Shown here one piece after another: positions 18,690 to 30,737 of a stretch of DNA of 64,000 bases. A program made the position numbers and the translations under genes. Numbering within the stretch: position 1 is the stretch's first letter; each line of letters begins with the position of its first letter. Source of the DNA: Bryoerythrophyllum caledonicum. Lineage: Eukaryota > Streptophyta > Bryopsida > Pottiales > Pottiaceae. The notes below the pieces were generated by a model. It was not told where the DNA came from. It was given only the letters and a program-made list of their open reading frames with translations, and did no database searches. The DNA lies in contig OZ020523.1 in NCBI GenBank assembly GCA_963971425.1, forward strand, positions 16,054,867 to 16,118,866. Direction: 5' to 3'.

Positions 18690-21245
18690 ACACTCTAATA
18701 AATTTGAGATTTTTGATACTAGTAAGTACTATTATATCCTTTCATATTGTCTAGAAATATTTCTTGTATTTAGTCCAAAGTCAAAGATTTTTACACATTG
18801 CCACACATTGTTGGGCGAAGAACCAAAAAAACTTATTCTTTTCCACATAAAACTTTGAGATCTTCATATTTTCCCACTTTTTACTTCTACAATTATAAGA
18901 CGTGGTGTAAGACTTCTCATTGACCGTTTGGATTCTCATTTTAAAACATATTTTGTTCCCAAAAAATTAAAATGTGAACTGGCACTTTTTGAACCTCCAC
19001 TTCTTGCACAATTTATTTTTAATATGCTACACCCCTTCTCTACCTCTAAAAATTGGTGTACAAGGAGTTAATATCATGATTGTTAACCAGAGATTTGGAC
19101 TCATTGTAAGGTCCTGGTAGTAATTTTTCGATGTTACGAAGTAGTTATGGCTAAAAAGTAAAATAGTGGATGAATCCGGACTGTGGATGAAACTATCCAG
19201 AATGACAATGGATGAAACTATTTGGACTTTGGGTGAAACTGTCCAAACATGGATGTCATCCGTCCGGACATTTCCATCCATTGTGGAGGATTAGGGTTTG
19301 GAGGGGGTAGAGAGCCACCCTCTTGGACTTTGGAGCTTTTTTTTTTGGTCTCATGATGAATTGCGACTAGGGAGTAGAGGTGTGGTTAGAGAGCTAAGAA
19401 GTAAAACTATTGTGTGGATCTGTAGTTGCAGTGAGTATGGAAGTGGTTTACGGAAGTTTGAGGAAGTAAAGCAAGCCTTGCTACTCTTTATTGTGCATTT
19501 GTATTGTGTTGTGAATGTGTGAGTAGATCTTGTTGTTAGAGGAGCATGTGGTGCAACTTGGTTGTAGATATTGTAGATCTGGCCTAAACACACTAGATCT
19601 GGTATAGATCTAGCCCGATCCACTATACCCTACACAATTCCCATAGGTTAGAGTTAGAAACAAATCCGGATTGTTGTTGGTATAGTCTGAATTGTTGTAA
19701 TCTAGTGTGAAAACTCCCGATCTGTGAGTTAAACCTAAGAAAAACAACAAAAACAAAGCCCAACTAACTCCGAATTCAAATCTAGATTCAGATCTAGGTG
19801 GAATCTGAAGTTTTAGACCCAATAAAAGTCTTGTTCCGGAATTTTGTCTATTGTCCTGAAACATCAGTTTGATTGGGCGTAGAGTCAATTGTTTTTGACT
19901 TGAACTTGAGGTGAAATCCCCCTTTAACAATGATCAACATGATGGTATAAACTTTAAACCTTGTATAGTGCAAACATTTGACACCAAATGAAGCCAAAGT
20001 CTGTTGATCCACTCTACGTAGGAATGAAAGTGAACCATTTTTTCTACTTCAAACATTATAATCTTTCAATTTGTGCAATCAAAGTTGATTAAATTTTGCG
20101 AGTATGTCATTATCAAGTGTTTAATGAGATCCCACTTTAAAACTTGAAACACGATTCTATGTTTCCTTCCATACTCATGGCTCTAGAACTAACAATTTTG
20201 AAGTGTTTTTGGTGTGAAACTGTCAAAGAAATTTAGGGGTTAACTCTTAAAGGACCATTTGTACCTCGAGGTACAAATCCATTTTAGGCAAGTTCCTAAA
20301 AACCCATTTTTGAAGATACTTCATGGATCTTTTTGTGACAATAGAAATGTAGGTTATCTTTGCAAGCAATTTTTTTTTTAAAAAATTGGGCTTATAGGGG
20401 AAAATTTATGGTTCTTCAAACATAAAAAGCTCAACTCTTTTGGCAACTACTCAGGGTATTAAAGAGATGAATAGTGTTACTGTAGAGTTGACAATTGCAT
20501 TTTTTTGTGGCTCGTAGTAGTGAAAGATAGTAAATGACAACCTTCATTATTTTCACTTAATCCCTAAAGGTCGGTGACAGTTTTATACCAAAAACACTTC
20601 AAAATTGTTGATTTTGGTGCAATGAGTACGGAAGGAAACAAAAACTAATATTTGTAGTTTTGACAGTAGGATCTCAATTAAAATTTACAAAGTAACACCT
20701 TTACAAAATTTCATAAACTTTGACGGCACAGATTGAAAGATTATAGTATTTGAAGTCAAGCGGATGATTCATTTTTTCCCCTGGGTTTAGTGGATGAGCA
20801 AACTTTGACTTCACTTGGTGTCAAATTTTTTTGTACTATACAAGGTCTAAATCTTTTATCATAATGTTAAAAATGATGAAAGTTCCTTATACACCAATTT
20901 TCAAAGGTAATAAAGGGGTGTAGCATATTCATATCAAGTGTGCAAGGAGTGGAGGTTGGAAAGTTGTCAATTCACGTTTTATTTTTTTATGAATTTAATA
21001 TGTTTAAGAATGATAATCCAAATGGTCAATAAGAATTTCTACACCACATGTTGTTGTTGAAAACTTTAAAAAGTGAAAAACATGAAGATCTCTAGGTTTT
21101 ATGTAGGAAAGATGAAGTTTTTTTCCGCTTGTCGAAAATGTGTAAAAATGTTTGACTTGGGTTAAAATGATATTTTGCACTAAAGACAAATTCTTTTTGA
21201 CATCTTCAAAGAAGGTGATATTATCTATATGTATAAAAAATCTTA
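18690..21245. mobile_element. large foldback element with interrupted left arm
   Basis: The left arm covers 18690-19085 and 19930-20260; the right arm, in reverse, covers about 20560-21245. Paired landmarks include ATGCTACACCCCTT (19022) with AAGGGGTGTAGCAT (about 20915), ACCTTGTATAGTGC (19958) with its reverse near 20840, and TTTCCTTCCATACTCAT (20161) with its reverse near 20620. The arms differ at many positions, so the element is old. The loop is about 300 bp. No ORF of note. Confidence 0.65.
19086..19930. mobile_element. ~845 bp insertion in the left arm of the foldback
   Basis: The right arm of the foldback has no counterpart for this stretch, which splits the left arm between TTGTTAAC and ATGATGG. 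It contains repeated 'GGATGAAACTAT' words near 19165-19240 and no clear coding sequence. Ends and target duplication could not be fixed by eye. Confidence 0.5.
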
Positions 21246-22230
21246 ATGTCTATAGAAACTTCTAGCAAAATTTTGGAGCTGTCCGGAGCTAGGTTGTTCG
21301 GACGGACGTCCGTTCGGAAGCTTCGCAAGACGTCTATAACTCATAGAAAAAAAAAACTTTTTTACCTCTTTTACCGTGGATCGCGGCAGGCCTAACCTGG
21401 TCGCTGCCCGGTCATCCCGGCCATCCTTGTCTGAGTGTTCATTGATTTCTCCCACCTCTTGTGCGAGGTTTGGGAGCTTTTATCAAAGACAATCTTGTAT
21501 AAATTCTTTTTTCAACTTTTTTGTTTTGAATTCGTCCCCCCAAGGGTCACTTGGTCCTTTAGGGATTATAAATACTTAGATTTTACTTTTTCTGAAAAAT
21601 GTTTTTATTTTTGTTGTTAGAATAATTTATGATAACTCTATTCTTCATTTGGACTTTAGATCCAACGATTATTTCTCTTTTTAGAAAATAAAATTGCTTT
21701 CCTAAGTAAAGAGCCACTTTCTATACCCATAGTGGTTGCGTGTCTATTCTTTGAATTGTAAACACCTTCATTACTTGTGAATTTTGGCATGCAATGACCT
21801 TGCACAAGGTAGAACATAGATCCATTGAGTTTATGCAATGCGTAGTGCAAAATATGCCATTATCTTGAGTCAAAGTATGTTGAACCTCTCCGAGCATAGT
21901 AGGAAAAAACAATTTTGCACTCTTTAAGTGCATGTATCTTTCAATCCGTACCGTCAAAGTTTATGAAAAGTTTAGGGTGTCTTCTTGTAGTAGTTAGCAT
22001 GAAGATCCAAGGGTTGAAATTAGTAAAATATTGTTTGAATAGGTCTTATAATATCTCATCTCAAAGTGGCGGTTTTGGGGTGGTTTTGGTGAAGCACAAG
22101 GCTCGGTCGTTTTGGGATTAAATTCCCCATATCAAAACATGACATTCTTTCAACAGCTTTTGAAAAAGAAATCTCAAAGTCAAAAGTTATGGATCTCTAT
22201 ATTTTAAGGCTATGAGCGTTCAGAGGAGGG
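21246..22230. other. no gene seen; degenerate repeat similarity
   Basis: AT-rich sequence. The stretch near 21935-21970 (ATCTTTCAATCCGTACCGTC) resembles words in the arms of the foldback at 18690-21245, suggesting another decayed member. No gene was found. Confidence 0.45.
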
Positions 22231-22430
22231 NNNNNNNNNNNNNNNNNNNNNNNNNNNNNNNNNNNNNNNNNNNNNNNNNNNNNNNNNNNNNNNNNNNNNN
22301 NNNNNNNNNNNNNNNNNNNNNNNNNNNNNNNNNNNNNNNNNNNNNNNNNNNNNNNNNNNNNNNNNNNNNNNNNNNNNNNNNNNNNNNNNNNNNNNNNNNN
22401 NNNNNNNNNNNNNNNNNNNNNNNNNNNNNN
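22231..22430. other. assembly gap (200 N)
   Basis: Exactly 200 N, the same length as the other gap in the window, so it is most likely a placeholder of unknown true size. Confidence 0.98.
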
Positions 22431-22483
22431 AGGGGGTAAGTTGAAAATTTGATTTAGGGTTCGTAATTTTTTTTTACACGCAA

Positions 22484-22566
22484 CTGTCCGCCAAAAAGTG
22501 CTGTCCGTCCTGTCCGTCCGTCCTACTGTCCGTCCGTCCGCTGTCTTTGGGCCCCTGTCCGTCTAT
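22484..22566. repeat. CTGTCCGTCCG simple repeat
   Basis: Short irregular tandem array of CTGTCCGTCCGTC-type words upstream of the gag-like fossil. Confidence 0.7.
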
Positions 22567-22594
22567 GTAGACAACCCTGCTCGGGACAGTCAAG

Positions 22595-23990
22595 GTGGCG
22601 GAGCGCGACATCAACATCTTGAAGGGGGAGTTCTATTCGAAGGCAAACCCTAAAGACGGGTACGTACTCAGCGATCTCATTGATCCAGATTCGAGGTTAG
22701 TAATGGCGTTCTTTAACCCTATCTTCCACCCCGAGAAACCTAAATGGATGGTAGCGAAGCTAGCTAGCTTAATCCTAGGATCGATGAAAGGGAAGCTGTC
22801 CGTGGATTGGGGAGCCATAATGGATGAGCAGATAGACCGCTTGGTCAAGAACCTGCCGAAAGCCCGGAAAATCCCAAGAGCCCTCTCCACCTACGTAGGT
22901 CACATATATGAAAAGCAGAAGATGCTGAGTCCGGAGGAGCAGGACGAGTACGACAACCTGTTGAACATCCAGTCATACGGAGGAATGGAGACGGAGGAGG
23001 AGCTGAAAGTTTCGGGGGGCTCTGAGACGGAAAAGTCGTCGTCCCCTCACATCCTCAGGAGATCCCGAAAGCAGAGTCGTTCGGTTCAGAAGACTCCGGA
23101 AACTGCCGGACCCAGCCAGCCTCTGGCAGTAGTGAAAACTCAGAGCTCGACCGAGGTACCACCACCCGAAGAACCCGCATACGAACGGTTCACAACCGGA
23201 TCAGAACCGGGGCCGAATTGGGCCCCAAATATCATTTACAACATTTCGATGGATGTTTCGGAGCTCTGCAGACATATCGTCTGGCGCACCAGGATCCAGG
23301 AAGGGGAAATCCGGGCACGGCACGCCATGATCCTGGCCATCATGGAAGAGGTAGGTACGGAGGACTAACGACCTCATTCCGCGACTCATGCGGATGAAGG
23401 CCAAGGAGAGCTCGATCGCGAAGCTGGAGCAAGACAACGCCAACTTCACCGAGACCAACATCCGGCTCTGGAAGCAGGTGCAGCAGGTGGAGGTCGCGCG
23501 AGATGCAGCCTAGCAAGCGAGAGCTACGGCGGAAGCGAAGGTCCGGGCAACCACTCAAACATTGACGGAGATTCGCGCAGCTCTAGATTTTTCGGTAGAT
23601 ACCATCAACTGGGCCTTTCTCTACACTGAGAGTTTAGAGAAGAACAAGAAGCTCAACAGGGGGCAGATCATCCGGTTCCTCTTGGACCACAGCCGGAAGA
23701 TGGAGGGCATCTGGGGCAAGATGCAGAAGTTTGTGAAGAATCTGACTACCGCAGCCCCACCAGCACCAACAATTCCAATTCCGGAAGTAGCACCTGCGGC
23801 TCCAGACACAGCAGGTCCATCCGAAACCACTACAGGGCCATCCGGATCTTCATCCGGCCCGACAGCCGAATCTCCGTCCAGACCCACAGTAGGCTCTTCC
23901 CCCAAACCTACGGTCGGCACACCTCAGACCCCTACCAGAGGCTTGAACGACCTCGTAGGAACTCGGGATTTCAACTCTCCGATGAATTGA
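22595..23990 (+). pseudogene. gag-like fossil, copy 1 of an unnamed element family
   Basis: The N-terminal part has the blocks GYVLSDLIDP, FNPIFHPEKPKW and LASLILGSMKGK, followed by a Ser/Glu/Pro-rich linker. A likely coiled coil (SIAKLEQDNANFTETN... and LDHSRKMEGIWGKMQKFVKNL) and a Pro/Thr/Ser-rich tail follow. A related protein with the same block order lies at 27954-30843. The overall plan recalls gag-type or 'putative plant transposon protein' regions, but I cannot name the family. The copy is broken at a few places. No polymerase or integrase is visible next to it. Confidence 0.5.
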
Positions 23991-24563
23991 AATGGGGTGG
24001 CCTTCTAGAGCATGGAGAGTATTCAGAAGTGGCAGGAGATGCCGGGAGATCCCTTGCAGATATCCCCGTTGCCCTTCCGGATTCCATCAGAGTCTCCGTC
24101 TCCGGTTCCACCAAAGACGGCACCTTTACCTGGAAGCTCTACAGCGATGCCCATGGACGTCAGCCCCAGCGGAAGCTTTTGGGACCTTTCGAGCCTTTAA
24201 GTCCGGACAGTTGTTCCACCAACCCGGATAGCAACAACAGAAGATCTAGAAACGCCTTCCAGACCGAGGGAACATGTACATGCCTCTGCCTCAGAACCGC
24301 CAACTATCATTCCCGCACGTCTGGAAGCCGGCGCATCACCAACAGAGGTAACCCCTACGCGCTGTAGCAGTAGGAAGAAGAACCAGGTTACACCGTAGAT
24401 AAGGTCTTCTAGTGCTTTCAGTTTGATAGCGACTAACGATAAGGCTCAGGGTTACACCCGGTTATCACACCATAGGCCAGAAAAATCCTATACTAGGTTT
24501 TTTGTTAGATCCGAGAAAACCGGATCTCACATCCATAAATTCCGGATCTGAGTTTGGAATTCC

Positions 24564-24707
24564 GGATTTCTAGGGATGAGATCCCTTTTTACTTTTAGGA
24601 TAGGATTTTCCGGATTTCTAGGGATGAGATCCCTTTTCACTTTTAGGATAGGATTTTCCGGATTTCTAGGGATGAGATCCCTTTTTACTTTTAGGATAGG
24701 ATTTTCC
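24564..24707. repeat. 48-bp tandem repeat, three copies
   Basis: Three units start at 24564, 24612 and 24660, each beginning GGATTTCTAGGGATGAGATC and ending GGATAGGATTTTCC. They differ at about one position. The last unit leads straight into the inverted-repeat arm. Confidence 0.9.
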
Positions 24708-25678
24708 GGATTTCCAGTAGATAGGATAGGATTTTAGGTTCAAGAGTTAGTGGTTACTTAATAGATGAGCCTTAGTCGCCTCATCTTCTTGTTTTCTCTT
24801 TTATGAAGAGTATTTTTTGTTAGTATACTTTCTCTTCTTGAATCTATGGTGATGGAGTACCATTTTGTGGAGAGGGAATAAGATCCATTGTGGTTGATGT
24901 GTAGTGAACTTAGTTCTAATGTGTTGAAGTGTTGCAAGGATTGCACCTAATACAACCAGTTGGGGCTTGCTTAGGGAGACCGCCCGGAAGAGCTGAAGGA
25001 GAGGTTAGGTAGAGTCTGACGATCCACAGGGACCGGAAGTAGCCTGGAGGGGGAGGGAGGATTCTGCAGGGGTGAGCCTGGTAGCTCTTAGGGCTCGGAG
25101 AATCCGTAAGAACCCGGATTCCGGTTGCGGCCGGAATTTTCCCTTACGATAGAAGAAAAATCCCTAGGTGTACGTCTTGAAGGAAGTCTACGTGCAAATC
25201 TACCACACTCATCCAATGGAACCACTGAGCATCAACCAGAATGTCTTTAAAGTCCGGGAGAACCTCTGAGTGAGCGCATCCGGAAGGCCTTCTGGATGAT
25301 GTGAGAGTGCCATCCGGCAGCAACAAACCAACTACCGGTTAGCGAAGTAAGAAGAGTGGGTGTCTAGCCACATTAAGTTACAAGTCAGTGGGGAATTCGG
25401 CCACTTACACAAAACAGAATCAGTGGTACCCGACCACTCGGTTAAAAACTCCGGAAGAAAACTTCGTTTGAAACTATCTGGAATCCGGAAGGATCCGGAT
25501 GAGTAGATTGAGAGACGAATAGAAACGCTAATCGATAGATCATAGTGTGGTAGTAGTTAGTTGTACTTATCTTTTGAGAAAGAAACAATAGGTCTCTCAA
25601 GGAACGAACTAAGAGCGGATACTTTGGATACATTTAGCTACAATTAAGTGCTATCCGGAGGAATACTCACTCTACGAA
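24699..25678. repeat. left arm of a ~1 kb inverted repeat
   Basis: Reverse-complement partner of 25799-26846. The inner ends are TCTACGAA / TTCGTAGA and the outer ends GATTTTCCGG / CCGGAAAATC. Diverged by substitutions and small indels. No ORF of note. Confidence 0.85.
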
Positions 25679-25798
25679 TTGCAACAACAGGCCTGCATTG
25701 CGTGACAATCCTCCGAGTCCTTTAGAGCCAAGCTTGCCACTACTCCACAATCCAGCGATGTTGTGCATCATGCACCGGTGCCAGTACCAGTGTTACAG

Positions 25799-26846
25799 TT
25801 CGTAGAGTGAGTATTCCTCCGGATAGCACTTAATTGCAGCTAAATGTATCCGAAATATCCGCTCTAAATTCGTTCCCACAGAGACCTATTGTTTCTTTCT
25901 TAATTATTAGGACAACTAACTATTACCATCCTATCATCTACTAGTTAGCGTTCGTATTCATCCCTCAATCTACTCATCCGGATCCTTCCGGATTCCGGAT
26001 GTCCATACTCTCAACTTCCGGCCCCTTCCAGGTTCCGGATAGTATCAGACGAAGTTGTCTTCCAGAGTTTTTAACCGAGTGGCCTAAATCACTGATCATG
26101 TTTTGTGTGAGTGGCCGGATTCCCCATTGTCTTGTGACTTAAAGTGGCTAGACACCCACTGCCCCAGAACTTATAGTGGCTGGACACCCCACTCTTCCTA
26201 CTTCACTAAATGTAGTTGATTTGTTGCTTCCGGATTCACTCTCTCACACTATCCAGAAGGCCTTCCGGATATGGTCACTCAGAGGTTCGTCCGGACTACA
26301 ACGACATTCCGTTTGATGCTCACTGGTTCTAGGAGATGCGTGTGGTAGATTTGCACATAGACTTTCTTCTAGACATACACCTCATGCTTTTTCCTCTATC
26401 GTAAGGGGAAATTCCGGCCGCAACCGGAATTCGGGTTCACACGGATTCTCCGTGCCCTGGGAGCTACAAGGCTCACCCCTGCAGTACCCTCCCTCCTCCT
26501 CCAGGCTTCTTCCGGTCACTGTGGATCGTCAGACTCTACCTAACCTCTCCTTCAGCTTTTCCGGGCGCTCTCCCAAAGCAAATTCCAACCGGTTGTACTA
26601 GGTGCAATCCGTGTACCACTTCACATCTAAGAACTAATTCACTAGACATCAACCACAATGGATCTTATTCTCTCTCCACAATCTGGTACTCCATCACCAT
26701 AAGTTCAAGAAGAGAAAATATACTAACAAAAAACACTCTTCATGAAAGAGAAAACAAGACCATGAGCCGACTAAGGCTCATGTATTAAGTAACCACTAAC
26801 ACCTGATCCTAAAATCTTATCCTATCAGCTGAAAATCCGGAAAATC
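25799..26846. repeat. right arm of the ~1 kb inverted repeat
   Basis: Pairs with the left arm across a 120 bp spacer (25679-25798). It holds a small insertion near 26000-26040 relative to the left arm. A transcript through both arms would form a ~1 kb imperfect hairpin. The outer end abuts a TGTCGTACC sequence (26847) that could be the start of a separate LTR. Confidence 0.85.
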
Positions 26847-27093
26847 TGTCGTACCACGAATTTTTAAATTTTTTTTAGTTAGGTAGTAGGGAATGATAAA
26901 ATTAGATAAATTGGTTAAGATTGTGATTTGATCTAAACTATAATTAGCACGTAGGAAGAATTAACGCAACTAGAAAATAAGAACTAAGTGGCCCCTTAAA
27001 CAACATAAGGGAGGGCTTTAAATCCGAGTCTTAGACCCGAGTCCAAAGCCAAGCAAGGGTTCCACCCAAGACCCAGCCTCCCAAATCCCCAAA
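26847..27093 (+). other. possible LTR start and leader of the second gag-like element
   Basis: Begins TGTCGTACCACGAA, like an LTR terminus, and is followed by AT-rich sequence. I could not find a matching repeat downstream, so the LTR assignment is tentative. Confidence 0.25.
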
Positions 27094-27261
27094 GGCTAGC
27101 TCGGATAGGCTAGCTCAGATAGGTTAGCTCGGATAGGCTAGCTCAGATAGGTTAGCTCGGATAAGCTAGCTCAGATAAGTTAGCTCGGATAGGCTAGCTC
27201 GGATAGGCTAGCTCAGATAAGCTAACTCGGATAGGCCAGCTCGGATGAGCCAGCTTGGATG
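27094..27261. repeat. 14-bp tandem repeat, twelve copies
   Basis: Twelve units of GGCTAGCTCGGATA with alternating variants (CTCAGATA, GGTTAGC, AGCTAAC). The unit contains the palindrome GCTAGC. Confidence 0.92.
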
Positions 27262-27407
27262 AGGGGAGTTCGGCGCTAGGAAGGGAAGGACGAGGAATGA
27301 GTCCTGGAAGGGATTAAGAAGTGACCAGCTGACCTTACCCGTGACTACAAAAGACAAGACGAGTTGTGAGCAAGAGGTGAGACGAGCTGTAGCCGAGAGC
27401 AAGAGTG

Positions 27408-27800
27408 CCGAGCAAGGAGAGCACGGTCCGAACACTGCCGAGCAAGGGGAGTACCATCCGAGCACTGCAGGGCCGAGAAGCAAGACTGCCGAGCTGAGAG
27501 GAGCATGATCCGAGCACTGCCGAACAGGGGAGCACCATCCAAGCACTGCCAAGCAAGGGGAGCACCATCCGAGCACTGCAGGGCCGAGAAGCAAGACTGC
27601 CGAGCCGAGAAGAGCACGATCCGAGCACTTCCGAGAAGAGGAGCACGATCCGAGCACTGCCGAACAGGGGAGCACGATCCAAACACTACCGAGTAAGGGA
27701 GCACAATCCGAGCACTACCCGAGCCGAGAGCAAGATTACAAGCAAGGTAAGCACAGGGAGTTGATCCAAGAACACTGTCCGAGCACTGTCCGAGCACTGT
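27408..27800. repeat. higher-order minisatellite (GGGGAGCACNATCCGAGCACTG)
   Basis: About nine units of 26-30 bp built on GAGCACGATCCGAGCACTGC. Every third or fourth unit carries an extra block (AGGGCCGAGAAGCAAGACTGC), giving a higher-order pattern. Long ORFs on the opposite strand here only reflect the repeat. Confidence 0.8.
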
Positions 27801-27953
27801 CCGAGAGGGAACTAGGTTTAAGCTAAGGAGACCTCGAGAGGGCTGAGGGAACTAAGCTTGAGCTGAGGGAACCGCGAGAGTTGAGGGAACCAGACTTGAG
27901 TTGAGGAAACCTCAAGAGAGGTGAGGGAGCCTAGTGAGAGGTAAGGGAGCCTT

Positions 27954-29402
27954 GTGTGGGCTGAGGGTCCGACCGACGCACTCACGGAGTTTCCTCATTC
28001 GAGCAAGAAGCAGCCAGTGGATAAGGAAGAACCTCCTAAAGTGAGAGAAATGGCTGCTTCCGACCTAGCGGGCTCCATGGCCAAGGACATCTCCCCGGCT
28101 ATCTCCAAGGACCCTCAGGAGTTAACTGAACTCCAAGAAGACCTTTGTATGGGTTGTCTATCCCTTCTAAACTTCTGCTGGAGTTTTCGTGTAGAGTCCA
28201 CTGTACAGGAGCTACGGCAAAATCCTTTGTCGATACCGGAAGGTGATAGCATCCGCGCTTGCCCGGACCGATGGACCATGGGGAGGTGGCAGGAGGTGTA
28301 CGGATTCCCACGACAGGGAGCAGGTTGGACAAGTTTGAATAAGGAAGAATATGCCAAGGGACATTTCGGCACCAAGGACGCTAAGAATGGGTATGTGGTA
28401 AGTGATTGCCTAGACCTAAGGGCCAAACGAGTCTTCTCTTTTCTCGTACCAATCCTACATCCGGAGAAACCTACCCAAGTCAGAATCACCCTCGCAGCCT
28501 CGCTAATACTGTGTATAGCTCTTATCTTGGAGAACGAGTGGTGAATTGGGCGATCATTGTGAAGGATGTGGTTCTCCGTCTGATCAAGAGTGTCAACAAC
28601 ACTAAACGTTCCCCCCTTGCTCCGTTCTTGGTCCACCTCTATCATCATTTCAAGGAGACTACCGCAGAGGAAGCCATGGCCTTTGGGACTCACCTCATAA
28701 TGAAGAAGTTTGATGAGACGGAGTCAGAATCTAAGCCGGGATCGGAAGGAGGGAGCAGCTCATCACAGTCAGAGGGGGAAGCACCACCACCTCCCAAGCA
28801 TCATTGACAAGGAATAGGAGGAGCACCTTCCACCCGGACTAGAGTCGGGGCGGGTGCAGTTGCTACAGGATTAGCCCAACTCGGAGGAAAGACTTATAGT
28901 GCCTCCGAGTTGGTAGAGGCACTCCGGGTGTATGTGGATGAGGTGGATAAGACCGTGGGATAGTTAGGTGGCCTTCTCGGCAATACCTCTTACCAAGGAC
29001 TGGTGGTTGCGGCCACGGAGAAGATTGGAGGGGTTGGCGACCTTCGCATTATGGAACAAAAGGTCAACCGACTCACCCTGGATGTGACCAAGATGAAGAG
29101 CCGTGCATTGGAGGTATAGAAGAGTTGCAAGGAAGCTCTTCTCTAAGCTAACCCCTCAACATCGGCTTTGCAGCAGGTGGAGGAAGCCTTACACGTTCCG
29201 GCGGAGGCAATGATGAAAGCCAAGATGTTTGATGCTAGATTGGAGAGGGATGGCCACGTTTCTAGTAAGAAGGTGATTGCCTTCATGATGGAGCAAACCG
29301 TGAAGATCGAAGAGGCGTATGCTAACATGAGGTTGTTGGTAAGCAACTTCACTCATATCCTACCAAAGTTTGTGGAGGATTTGGATGGTTCGGACAAGGA
29401 TG
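27954..29402 (+). pseudogene. gag-like fossil, copy 2, left part
   Basis: Same family as 22595-23990. The blocks GYVVSDCLDL, VPILHPEKPTQV and LAASLIL occur in the same order. A Ser/Glu-rich linker (GSEGGSSSSQSEGEAPPP) and a helical C-terminal part (LQQVEEALHVPAEAMMKAK, MEQTVKIEEAYANMRLL) follow. A likely ATG start is at 28049 (MAASDLAGSMAK). The frame is broken at a few places and is further split by a CACTA insertion. Function is unknown; a gag-type role is inferred only from composition and repetitive context. Confidence 0.5.
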
Positions 29403-30737
29403 CACTATAAGAAACCCGTGTTTTTTGTGACAGGGCAACTAACGTGCAATTATGTTTTGTATAGCATCCGGCATGTCAACGTTGACGTCCAAAAAAATCC
29501 GTTACAATTGACATGCAAAAAACATGCCAAAATCTCAAAAAACAGGCCCACGTTTTTTAAAAACGTCACAAAAACTTGGGGGTTGAAGGTGTAAAAAAAT
29601 CTGCCATGTGGCTGCCACGTCGCGTCCACGTCATCGCCACGTGGACGGGCAGTGCCACATCCCCAAATTTTTCATCCGGGCCCTTGATAGTGTGGCCCAT
29701 GATGTGGCGCATGACGTGGCATACGATTGTGACTAGGCTTGCATACGTGGACCCGCCATTCTATGACGTGGCACCTTTAAAATATGAAGTGTCACTTTTA
29801 AAAATATGACGTGGCATGTCCAATCAGCATAGTTTAATGCAATAATTAATTGTGGACAGTGTAAATTGGGACGTCATTTCTAACACGGTATGTTTTCTGT
29901 GACGTTCGTTATGACATCTGACTTTGAGATGGAGGTCACCAAAAGCAAGCACCAAGTCAGTAAAAGCAAGTGCCATGTCACCAAAAAGAAGCGCCATATC
30001 ATCAAAAAGTACCATATCACTTTAAGTTTGAAGGGTAATTCAAATTCATCCAAATAGATGGACGAAAGTAAATCACTCTTGATTCAAGTGTGATGAGATA
30101 GGAGAGAAGGCCTTACATATATATACAATGGGATGCACAAGTGGTGACAATCCATATGGGATTTTTGGATTTGTCATGGTGTTAGCATAAACATTAAAAT
30201 GTCACAGTAGACGTCCATCCAGGCGTCTGTTCCAACATCCTCTTTGCCTACGTGGCAGCTGATTTCAACCTTGCCTATGTGGCACAAACATTTTAAAAAG
30301 AATCCAATTTCTACCTTGCCTACGTGGCTCGAACATGTTTTTTGTGATGTCAGTAAGGACATCCACGTTTTTATTTTTGTAGGGGGTCAGCCCATCTCCA
30401 CTGTGTTTTAACCGTTGGGCACTGTTTTATAGGAGGTTGCAGTAACAATCTCGAAGTTACTCATAGTGAAGCCACAGTCAAATTGAAAGCACATGCCGAC
30501 GTGGCACTATCACCTTTCTGAGGACGTTGTCTAAAATATGACTATGTTCACTAGGACGTCCCGCAAAACGAATACGTATATGCTAACATCTCTACGTTTT
30601 TCCGCCAATTTTTCCATGTTTGGTGCAACATCCACCAGAATCTGAGAGCCCAGGGCTCGGCCCGTTCGCGAAAACATGTTTTGAAAAACACACTTGATCA
30701 CAGCTAACGTCACGAAAATCACGGGTTTCTTATAGTG
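29403..30737. mobile_element. non-autonomous CACTA transposon, 1335 bp
   Basis: Both ends carry the perfect 18 bp inverted repeat CACTATAAGAAACCCGTG (29403-29420; reverse at 30720-30737), flanked by a 3 bp target duplication ATG (29400-29402 and 30738-30740). Subterminal regions are packed with (G)ACGTGGCA-type words, as in CACTA elements, where they bind the transposase. No transposase gene is present. It sits inside the gag-like frame, whose reading resumes after it (GDSGSDADLEKQD). Confidence 0.95.

Noticed and set aside
23621-23920. Minus-strand Gly/Val/Asp-rich ORF
   Set aside because: Antisense shadow of the Pro/Thr/Ser-rich tail of the gag-like fossil.
27208-27797. Several long overlapping ORFs on the minus strand rich in Cys/Ser/Leu (CSAVLGSCSS repeats)
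   Set aside because: They are translations of the higher-order minisatellite in three frames; composition and repeat explain them fully.
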